64,000 nt of DNA from Schaedlerella arabinosiphila. Its GTDB lineage: Bacteria; Bacillota; Clostridia; Lachnospirales; Lachnospiraceae. Shown piece by piece: positions 26,475 through 32,591 of the stretch. Positions within the stretch are counted from its first letter, which is position 1. Each line of letters begins with the position of its first letter. Both the position numbers and the translations under genes were made by a program. A model generated the notes under the pieces. It was not told where the DNA came from, searched no databases, and saw only the letters and a list, made by a program, of their open reading frames with translations. The stretch covers positions 4,519,302-4,583,301 of the forward strand of contig NZ_RHJS01000002.1 in NCBI RefSeq assembly GCF_003885045.1, read 5' to 3'.

Positions 26475-27284
26475 TTACTGTAATAACTGAAGAACTCCCT
26501 GCGGTACCTGATTTGCCTGAGCAAGCATAGCCTGGGAAGCCTGAACCAGAATGTTGTTCTTGGTGTACGCCATCATTTCCTTCGCCATGTCTACATCACG
26601 GATACGGGATTCAGCCGCCGTAATATTCTCTGTCTGAACGCCCAGATAATTGATTGTGTGTTCCAGACGGTTCTGTGCTGCACCAAAGTCAGAACGAAGG
26701 GTGGAAACAGCGTCGATATCGGCTTTTACCTCATCGATAGCAGACTCTGCGCCAGTAGCATCGCTAATATCAATAGCAAGAGAGTTTGCAATCTTCGTTG
26801 TTAATGTTTCCAACGTAACCCCAATATAGTCGCCCGCCTGGTCACTAACTTGAAGATTTATAGTAGTATCCTGAGTAAACAACTTCTGGCCATTAAAATC
26901 AGACTGAGTAGCGATTCTTGTGATTTCTGCCTGTAACTTCGTAATTTCTGTCTGCATTTGGCTACGATTTGTACTCTGATAAGTTCCATTGGCAGACTGC
27001 GTAGCCAACTCCACCATACGGTTCAGCATGGAGTGAACTTCTGTCAGAGCACCTTCTGCTGTCTGTACAAGAGATACACCATCGTTAGCGTTCTTCTGAG
27101 CTGTCTCAAGACCAGTGATCTGAGCACGCATTTTTTCAGAAATAGCAAGCCCTGCTGCGTCATCGCCTGCACGGTTGATCTTGTAACCAGATGATAATTT
27201 CTCCAAGTTCTTTCCTACAGAAGAGTTGTTATTGGACAGATTTCTGTGTGCGTTTAATGCTGTAATGTTATGTTGGATTCTCAT
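26475..27284 (-). CDS. fliC: Flagellin 2
   Basis: 269 aa, the shortest of the four flagellins. D0/D1 ends are nearly identical to the other copies; residues ~105-190 differ (ITRIATQSDFNGQKLFTQDTTINLQVSDQAG and onward). It reads AQNRLEHTINYLGVQTENITAAES where flagellins 1 and 4 read LQNRLEHTINNLGVQTENLSAAES. AAGGAGG precedes the ATG. Upstream are a leader hairpin and recombination-like site 2, but no recognisable promoter. One glycosyltransferase follows. Confidence 0.97.
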   Translation of the reverse strand: MRIQHNITALNAHRNLSNNNSSVGKNLEKLSSGYKINRAGDDAAGLAISEKMRAQITGLETAQKNANDGVSLVQTAEGALTEVHSMLNRMVELATQSANGTYQSTNRSQMQTEITKLQAEITRIATQSDFNGQKLFTQDTTINLQVSDQAGDYIGVTLETLTTKIANSLAIDISDATGAESAIDEVKADIDAVSTLRSDFGAAQNRLEHTINYLGVQTENITAAESRIRDVDMAKEMMAYTKNNILVQASQAMLAQANQVPQGVLQLLQ

Positions 27285-27308
27285 GATTTTTCCTCCTTGA
27301 ATTTGTGT

Positions 27309-27328
27309 CAGGAAATTCCTTTTCCCTG
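27309..27328 (-). promoter_or_regulatory. Leader hairpin with AAGGAA loop, flagellin 2 (putative CsrA site)
   Basis: CAGGGAA pairs with TTTCCTG (one G-U pair) around the loop AAGGAA, upstream of AAGGAGG. Compared with flagellins 1 and 4, the second base pair changes from G-C to A-T, a compensatory change that supports a real RNA structure. Confidence 0.6.
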
Positions 27329-27416
27329 CATAATCATTTTTTCTGTTATAAAAGTTTTTTCTGAAGAAGCTTCAGGAATTGAAACGTATGTTCCTGTTCA
27401 GACCTGCCGGCGAACT

Positions 27417-27442
27417 GTCTGAAAAGGTACACCTTGCCGGAC
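27417..27442 (-). other. Putative recombinase crossover site 2 (upstream of flagellin 2)
   Basis: On the minus strand: left arm GTCCGGCAAGGT, core GT, right arm ACCTTTTCAGAC. The arms match as inverted repeats at 8 of 12 positions, best around the core (AAGGT/ACCTT). The core is about 144 nt from the flagellin start. Same orientation as sites 1 and 3. Confidence 0.62.
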
Positions 27443-27619
27443 AAAGCTCGCCCATGGCGGCATGTATTATGGGATGGTTTTTGGATTTATTTTAAGAAAA
27501 GTTCCTCCCGAATTGCATGCTAAGCTGTGTTCCAACGGATTTCCACATTGTATTTATCTAAAAATAATGATAAAATCGACTTATAAACAGAAAACAGCAA
27601 TTGAAAGGAAGTATAAAGC

Positions 27620-28171
27620 ATGGCTTTACCACAATTAAAAATCTATACGGAAGAGGATTATTACCGTTTGCCCGAGGATGTCCGGGCGGAACTGATCGAC
27701 GGACAGATTTATGATATGTCGGCCCCCAGCCGGATACACCAGGAAATATTAAATGCAGTCAATAATATGATTTATAATTATATACAATCTAAAAAAGGAA
27801 ATTGTAAAGTCTATCCTGCACCTTTTGCAGTTAAGCCGTTTAAAGACGATGATAAGACGATAGTAGAGCCTGATATAAGCGTGATCTGTGATCCAGGCAA
27901 GCTGACAGAACGTGGCTGCACCGGGGCGCCCGACTGGATTATTGAGATTGTCTCTCCCAGCACTTCCAGCCAGGACTATGTACGCAAGCTGAACCTTTAC
28001 ATGGATGCAGGAGTAAGAGAATATTGGATCATTGATCCGCGCAGTCAAAAGATTCTCGTGTACCATCTGGAAGAAACTGATTTTGAAGTAAAGACTTATA
28101 CGCTCCGGGACAGAGTAAAGGCGAACATTTATGATGATTTATGGATTGATTTTGAAGGATTCGAATTTTAA
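27620..28171 (+). CDS. Uma2-family (DUF820) putative endonuclease
   Basis: 183 aa. The order ELIDGQIYDMSAPSRIHQEI, VEPDISVICDPGKL, PDWIIEIVSPSTSSQDYVRKLNLYMDAGVREYWIIDP is the Uma2/DUF820 pattern, a PD-(D/E)XK-like fold with Asp in PD and Glu in EIV-SP. The family is very common as single genes in some bacteria; its role is not established. GAAAGGAAG lies before the ATG. The gene diverges from flagellin 2 and lies between sites 2 and 3. Confidence 0.88.
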   Translation: MALPQLKIYTEEDYYRLPEDVRAELIDGQIYDMSAPSRIHQEILNAVNNMIYNYIQSKKGNCKVYPAPFAVKPFKDDDKTIVEPDISVICDPGKLTERGCTGAPDWIIEIVSPSTSSQDYVRKLNLYMDAGVREYWIIDPRSQKILVYHLEETDFEVKTYTLRDRVKANIYDDLWIDFEGFEF

Positions 28172-28184
28172 GAGGGGGACATGC

Positions 28185-28285
28185 ATAGGGGATGCTGCAA
28201 ATACAGTTATATACGCCATATGGTCGAATATATGCGGATCAAATACCCTATTTTGTATATAGCGCTATTTTGCAGCATCCCCTAT
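28185..28285. repeat. 101-bp element with 17-bp perfect inverted ends
   Basis: ATAGGGGATGCTGCAAA at 28185-28201 is repeated in inverse at 28269-28285. The 67 bp between are AT-rich. It lies between the convergent Uma2 gene and the cassette 3 glycosyltransferase. It may be a MITE or a long-stem bidirectional terminator. Confidence 0.6.
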
Positions 28286-28303
28286 ATGGTCTAGTGTAAT
28301 GTA

Positions 28304-30349
28304 TCATTCACTAGAGCGTGTTTGAAAATTGCTTTGCCGCAGAATTTCCTGTTTCAGCTTTAGAACTTCCAGGTCTTCCGGCAAAAGTGCAGCCAGCTGG
28401 TTTACAACTCCGTAAGCTTCCTGCCATTGTTTATTTTCCATGAGTCCGTACAGCACCTGTTTGACCTGTCTGCCTAGTGCTGCGAACTCTTCCGAGACAG
28501 CAGGGCCGGAGGCGCTCATCTTTTCTTCCAGATATCTGCTAAGCTTTTTGATGACCACTGTCATATCCGGATACATTTGAAGTGCTTTTTTCAAAAGCGG
28601 GATGCAGTCTGCATATCTTTTATGTTCCAGGTTTTCCAGAATATTTTTTATTATAAAGGCAAATTTATACTGGAAAGGAAGGGCATAATGCTCCGGATTG
28701 CGTAAAATCTTTTCATTATATATAATATCTGCTTCTGTAAGCGTGAGTTCGCTATACCTTCGCAGTAATTCCAGAATCTGTGAGATATCCAGGCCATCCT
28801 GGATCAGTTGCCTCTCCAGAAAACGCTGCTCCAGCCTTCCGGCATAGATTGGATAATCTGTCGTCCCCGCCTGAATGCCTGCCAGAAAATCAGGCATTTC
28901 GGAAATCTCTGTACGTTCTGCAAGTCTCTTTGTGCATACATCCCAGGTCTCTGCGGAGATCTGTTCCAATACTGGATCAATAACGAACCTATTTCTTGCC
29001 GCAAGTCCTGCAAGCTGACACAAGACACTTTCGGAGTTTACGGCTTTGCAGCATTGTCCGAATAAATTTTCGGCCTCTGTGATGTCCTGCCTCTCTTCTG
29101 CGTACAGTGCCTTTTGAAGGCTTACATAGGTATTATCTGTCTGAAGCCTGGAGAATCCCTCCAGAATGGTCTGCCTATGATCCGGATGGTCCTCCTTCCA
29201 TTTCTCCAATGTCTCATATTGAAGGGCAATCTCAGATTCATTGTCCCAGGGAATCCAGGTAAGTATCTCTTTCATCCGGCGTGGTTCATTTAACTCAACA
29301 GCAAAAAGGAGTCCTGCGATATAGGTGGGTATAGCCCGGGACTTTGCGCTCTCATACGTCACCGTTCCCCCATTCTGCCGTGAAGCATCCTCTGGATGGC
29401 GTTTCAGGTACCGCATCCTGGCATGATAAGTGTTGACATGTTCAAGCCCTTTTCCGTATTCTTTTAATTCCAGGCAGAAGCCGGAAAGGATCGAATGCAG
29501 GTGGGCCTCGCTGGCTTCCAGAGTACGCAAAGACTGCAGGATACGTTCTCCCTCTTCCAATGCCTGCTTCTTATCTCCGGCAGCGGAGATAAAGAGCGGA
29601 AGATTTACCTGCATCCATAGTTCCTGTGAAAAGATCCTCTTTTCTTTTGCAGCGGAATCAAGCCCTTTGCGGCAGTATTCAATCGCCTTGTCGAACTGAA
29701 GGATATTCCTATATTCCTGTGCCAGCTGCATATAGCATTGAATATCATCGGATTCCGTTTCAAGCCGCTGAAGAAGCAGGGGAATGTTTCTGTTCGTTTT
29801 TTCCGTAAGATTCTTTCCTTCCGCCTGTTCCACATACCCGAAATGGTGGACAAATGCATCCAGCTTTTTACAGGGGTTGGGAAACGGACTCAGGTTTTCG
29901 TGGATGGGATAGACAAACCTGGTTTCCGGCGTGATGCGGCACATCCGTCCCACGCTTGTATCGAAAGAGGTCATCCCTTCCCGGTCCTGGTAATTCCGCT
30001 GTATATAAAGCGCAGATTCATATTGTCGATATTCTCCGCTCTGAAAAAAGCGAATGATGTCTGCCGTATCATCAAACCACTCGTCATCATCCAGATAGAG
30101 GAACCATTCTCCTCTCGCTTCCCGGAGTCCTGCATTCCGTGCTTTTGCAAAATCACTGCACCAGGTAAAGGGGACGATATGAGAGGTATACTGCTTTGCA
30201 AGCTCCAGCGTATCCTGACTTTTTCCGGTATAAACAATGATCAGTTCACTTTCCAGATCTTTCAGGAGGGGGACAAGGGAATCCAGACATTTATTCAGAG
30301 TATCCGGCCGGTCTGAGACCAGAAGAGAGATTGTCAGCTGTATGTTCAT
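28304..30349 (-). CDS. Flagellin-cassette GT2 glycosyltransferase (cassette 3)
   Basis: 681 aa. GT2 domain (NIQLTISLLVSDRPDTLNKCLDSL, then FTWCSDFAKARNAGLREARGEWFLYLDDDEWFDD) and a C-terminal repeat region (AQEYRNILQFDKAIEYCRKGLD). It is closest in style to the second enzymes of cassettes 1 and 4 (both start NIQLSISLLVSDR). AAAGGAG lies upstream of the ATG. It follows flagellin 3 after a strong terminator and a second small hairpin, so its expression may be low or separately driven. Predicted to modify flagellin 3 (inference). Confidence 0.85.
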   Translation of the reverse strand: MNIQLTISLLVSDRPDTLNKCLDSLVPLLKDLESELIIVYTGKSQDTLELAKQYTSHIVPFTWCSDFAKARNAGLREARGEWFLYLDDDEWFDDTADIIRFFQSGEYRQYESALYIQRNYQDREGMTSFDTSVGRMCRITPETRFVYPIHENLSPFPNPCKKLDAFVHHFGYVEQAEGKNLTEKTNRNIPLLLQRLETESDDIQCYMQLAQEYRNILQFDKAIEYCRKGLDSAAKEKRIFSQELWMQVNLPLFISAAGDKKQALEEGERILQSLRTLEASEAHLHSILSGFCLELKEYGKGLEHVNTYHARMRYLKRHPEDASRQNGGTVTYESAKSRAIPTYIAGLLFAVELNEPRRMKEILTWIPWDNESEIALQYETLEKWKEDHPDHRQTILEGFSRLQTDNTYVSLQKALYAEERQDITEAENLFGQCCKAVNSESVLCQLAGLAARNRFVIDPVLEQISAETWDVCTKRLAERTEISEMPDFLAGIQAGTTDYPIYAGRLEQRFLERQLIQDGLDISQILELLRRYSELTLTEADIIYNEKILRNPEHYALPFQYKFAFIIKNILENLEHKRYADCIPLLKKALQMYPDMTVVIKKLSRYLEEKMSASGPAVSEEFAALGRQVKQVLYGLMENKQWQEAYGVVNQLAALLPEDLEVLKLKQEILRQSNFQTRSSE

Positions 30350-30379
30350 GGTCAGTTGCTCCTTTTTTATAAAAAACCG

Positions 30380-30399
30380 GCAGTATACCTATATACTGC
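30380..30399 (-). other. Small hairpin upstream of the cassette 3 glycosyltransferase
   Basis: GCAGTATA / TATACTGC stem with a 4-nt loop, followed on the minus strand by a T-rich stretch. It may act as a second terminator or an mRNA-stability element. Confidence 0.6.
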
Positions 30400-30407
30400 T
30401 TATTCAG

Positions 30408-30439
30408 AAAAAAAGGCTTCTTTAAAAAGAAGCCTTTTT
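30408..30439 (-). terminator. Intrinsic terminator after flagellin 3
   Basis: On the minus strand AAAAAGGCTTCTTT pairs with AAAGAAGCCTTTTT, ending in a run of seven T. It is the strongest of the four post-flagellin terminators. Confidence 0.9.
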
Positions 30440-30463
30440 CCCATATGAAAATTCAATTCATTT

Positions 30464-31279
30464 TTACTGAAGTAACTGAAGAACTCCCTGCGGTACCTGG
30501 TTAGCCTGAGCAAGCATAGCCTGAGAAGCCTGAACAAGAATGTTATTCTTGGTGTAGGTCATCATTTCCTTAGCCATGTCAACGTCACGGATACGGGACT
30601 CAGCTGCTGTGATATTCTCTGTCTGAACACCCAGGTTGTTGATGGTGTGCTCCAGACGGTTCTGCAATGCACCGAAGTCGGAACGCATAGAAGAAATCGA
30701 ATCAATTGCTGTATTTACTGTATCAATTGCAGCTTTTGCAGTATCAGCAGTGGTAATAGAAAGACTTCCTACTCCAATAGAAGCAGCATCCATCTGCTTG
30801 AAGCTTACAGATAACTGATTCGTATTAGCACTGGACTCACCTACGTGCAACTTGATTGTTGTTGCTGCTGCAAACAGTTTTGTTCCGTTAAAGTTACATG
30901 TAGCACCGATTCTGTCAATTTCTGCATTCAGAGCTGTGATTTCCTTCTGCATCTCAGTACGGTTTGCAGAGGAATATGTTCCGTTGGCAGACTGTGTAGC
31001 CAGTTCCACCATACGATTCAGCATGGAGTGAACTTCTGTCAGAGCACCTTCTGCTGTTTGTACAAGAGATACACCGTCGTTTGCATTCTTCTGAGCTGTC
31101 TCAAGACCAGTGATCTGAGCACGCATCTTTTCAGAAATAGCCAATCCTGCCGCGTCATCGCCTGCACGGTTGATCTTGTAACCAGATGATAATTTCTCCA
31201 GGTTCTTTCCTACAGAAGAGTTGTTGTTGGACAGGTTTCTGTGTGCATTTAATGCTGTAATGTTATGTTGAATTCTCAT
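30464..31279 (-). CDS. fliC: Flagellin 3
   Basis: 271 aa. D0/D1 ends match the other three copies; the central part (about residues 105-190, with FAAATTIKLHVGESSANTNQLSVSFKQMDAASIGVG) is distinct. AAGGAGG precedes the ATG. The leader has the conserved hairpin and site 3, and the recombinase gene lies directly upstream on the same strand. No flagellin-type promoter points at it in the present arrangement. Inversion between sites 3 and 4 would place the promoter now beside flagellin 4 in front of it. Confidence 0.97.
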   Translation of the reverse strand: MRIQHNITALNAHRNLSNNNSSVGKNLEKLSSGYKINRAGDDAAGLAISEKMRAQITGLETAQKNANDGVSLVQTAEGALTEVHSMLNRMVELATQSANGTYSSANRTEMQKEITALNAEIDRIGATCNFNGTKLFAAATTIKLHVGESSANTNQLSVSFKQMDAASIGVGSLSITTADTAKAAIDTVNTAIDSISSMRSDFGALQNRLEHTINNLGVQTENITAAESRIRDVDMAKEMMTYTKNNILVQASQAMLAQANQVPQGVLQLLQ

Positions 31280-31303
31280 AGTGATTCCTCCTTGAATTTA
31301 TGC

Positions 31304-31323
31304 CGGGGAATTCCTTTTCCCCG
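31304..31323 (-). promoter_or_regulatory. Leader hairpin with AAGGAA loop, flagellin 3 (putative CsrA site)
   Basis: CGGGGAA pairs with TTCCCCG around the loop AAGGAA. The fifth base pair is G-C here, A-T in flagellins 1 and 4, and G-U in flagellin 2, another compensatory difference. AAGGAGG follows. Confidence 0.62.
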
Positions 31324-31401
31324 TCTGCTATATTTTATAATTTTCGCAAGAAGGATTTAGGAAGTGAAATAAATATATCTTTTAAACATGCCGGCGAACT
31401 G

Positions 31402-31427
31402 TTTTAAAAAGGTACACTTATTTGGAT
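31402..31427 (-). other. Putative recombinase crossover site 3 (upstream of flagellin 3)
   Basis: On the minus strand: left arm ATCCAAATAAGT, core GT, right arm ACCTTTTTAAAA. The left arm, which faces the recombinase gene, matches the left arm of site 4 at 11 of 12 positions. The site begins 7 bp after the recombinase stop codon and its core is 134 nt from the flagellin 3 start. It is inverted relative to site 4. Confidence 0.7.
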
Positions 31428-31433
31428 TATTTT

Positions 31434-32054
31434 CTATTCGTCCCGTTGATATAGGAATGCCTTATACTCTGCGATTCGCTTGTAGAGGGTGCTTCTGCCC
31501 ATATTACATAGATTTCCAAACTCTTTGATTGAGATCAGATCCGCATCCCACTGCTCATATAATTCTGGAAAATTCTCCGGCATAGGTATCATAGGCTTAC
31601 CGAACTGGACTCCGCGGGCCTTTGCTGCAGCAATTCCTTCCGCCTGTCGCTGCCGGATATTATCCCGCTCATTTTCGGCAACAAAAGAAAGAAGCTGTAA
31701 TACAATGTCGCTGATAAAGGTTCCCAACAGGTCTTTTGTCTTTGTTGTATCCAGCAAAGGCATGTCCTGAATACAGATATCGGCACCTTTTTCTTTTGTA
31801 ATGACACGCCACTGTTCCATGATTTCCTGATAATTCCGCCCCAGTCTGTCGATGCTTTTCACGACGATCAGATCTCCCTCACGTACCCGGCGCATCATCT
31901 TCGTATATGCCGGACGCTGAAAGTTTTTTCCGCTTTGTTTATCAACGTAGATGTCTTTTTTGTGTATACCGGCTTCTAAAAGAGACAGCATCTGCCGTTC
32001 GATATTTTGTTCCCGCGTAGAAACTCTGATGTATCCGTATATTCTGTTTGCCAT
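31434..32054 (-). CDS. Small serine recombinase (resolvase/invertase family)
   Basis: 206 aa. The N-terminal catalytic domain has GYIRVSTREQN with nucleophile Ser12 and SIDRLGRNYQEI with the conserved DRLGR (residues 69-73), then the long E helix (VAENERDNIRQRQAEGIAAAKARGVQFGKP). A short C-terminal helix-turn-helix (SIKEFGNLCNMGRSTLYKRIAEY, about residues 175-197) is of the Hin/resolvase type. The size and single DNA-binding domain separate it from large serine integrases. AAGGAGG precedes the ATG. It lies between inverted sites 3 and 4, as hin lies between hixL and hixR, so a flagellin-inversion role is the leading inference. No transposase or other Tn3-type gene is next to it. Confidence 0.93.
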   Translation of the reverse strand: MANRIYGYIRVSTREQNIERQMLSLLEAGIHKKDIYVDKQSGKNFQRPAYTKMMRRVREGDLIVVKSIDRLGRNYQEIMEQWRVITKEKGADICIQDMPLLDTTKTKDLLGTFISDIVLQLLSFVAENERDNIRQRQAEGIAAAKARGVQFGKPMIPMPENFPELYEQWDADLISIKEFGNLCNMGRSTLYKRIAEYKAFLYQRDE

Positions 32055-32088
32055 ACCACTACCTCCTTGGATAAAATAACTTTTTTCG

Positions 32089-32117
32089 AGTATAAAACAA
32101 AACCAACATCATGCCAA
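32089..32117 (-). promoter_or_regulatory. Putative promoter of the recombinase gene
   Basis: On the minus strand TTGGCA and TATACT are separated by exactly 17 nt, about 35 nt upstream of the ATG. It is a good sigma-A-type promoter, suggesting steady recombinase expression in either orientation of the segment. Confidence 0.7.
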
Positions 32118-32205
32118 ATCCAATATCTGAATATTTCCATAAACAATGATTGGAAGTATTTTCCGATTCTGATTTAAAAATCTCATATACCACCTTGCGC
32201 ATAGA

Positions 32206-32243
32206 TTTCACTGTATGTTTCATATAGGAAACATACAGTGAAA
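32206..32243. other. Perfect 16-bp inverted repeat inside the putative invertible segment
   Basis: TTTCACTGTATGTTTC pairs with its complement (32228-32243) around the 6-nt loop ATATAG. There is no T-tract on either side, so it is not a classical terminator. It may be an operator or a separator between the divergent promoters for recombinase and flagellin. Confidence 0.75.
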
Positions 32244-32353
32244 GAAACTGGCACCATCTACTGGCATCCTGCATTTATACGGGGATTCAGATGGAACTGG
32301 AGGAGGATGCAGACACGGCAGAAGAAAACGGCGGTGCTGAACCCCTAAAATAA
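32244..32353 (+). pseudogene. Possible coding remnant upstream of the flagellin promoter
   Basis: An open frame with no start of its own continues to TAA at about 32353, ending MELEEDADTAEENGGAEPLK. The acidic, codon-like character suggests the 3' end of a lost gene. No family recognised; it may be chance. Confidence 0.25.
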
Positions 32354-32388
32354 GCCGAAAAATATTTTAAAATTTTTTCAAAAAAGTC

Positions 32389-32418
32389 TTAAGTTATTCG
32401 GATATCATACGATATAAT
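32389..32418 (+). promoter_or_regulatory. Putative flagellin promoter inside the invertible segment
   Basis: TTAA/TAAG at 32389-32393 and CGATAT at 32410-32415 resemble sigma-28 elements (TAAA, 15 nt, GCCGATAT), and a consensus TATAAT overlaps at 32413-32418. Expected transcription start is near 32425, so site 4 would lie in the 5' untranslated region. No comparable promoter was seen upstream of sites 1, 2 or 3. Confidence 0.6.
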
Positions 32419-32441
32419 AAATGTCAAGAAGTTTTAGGGCA

Positions 32442-32467
32442 GTCCAAATAAGTGTACTTTATTGGAC
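32442..32467 (+). other. Putative recombinase crossover site 4 (upstream of flagellin 4)
   Basis: Left arm GTCCAAATAAGT, core GT, right arm ACTTTATTGGAC. The arms match as inverted repeats at 10 of 12 positions, the most symmetrical of the four sites. The 26-bp length with a 2-bp core equals that of known serine-invertase sites such as hix and gix. It lies just downstream of the promoter, and its core is 136 nt from the flagellin 4 start. Confidence 0.7.
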
Positions 32468-32547
32468 AGTTCGCCGGCATGTTCCATAGACTATATTTAT
32501 TTCACTTCCCGACCCTTCTTGCAAAACCAAAATAAAAATTAATCAGA

Positions 32548-32567
32548 CGGGAAAAAGGAATTTCCCG
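32548..32567 (+). promoter_or_regulatory. Leader hairpin with AAGGAA loop, flagellin 4 (putative CsrA site)
   Basis: CGGGAAA pairs with TTTCCCG around the loop AAGGAA, 10 nt before the AAGGAGG ribosome site. Same structure as in flagellin 1. Confidence 0.6.
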
Positions 32568-32591
32568 GTAATCATTCAAGGAGGAAATACT

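Noticed and set aside
31434..32054. Resolvase of a Tn3-type transposon
   Set aside because: No transposase or 38-bp terminal repeats are nearby, and the gene is flanked by inverted rather than directly repeated sites upstream of flagellins.
32389..32418. Calling this promoter strictly sigma-28
   Set aside because: The CGATAT box fits but the upstream box is imperfect and a TATAAT overlaps, so the sigma factor is left open.
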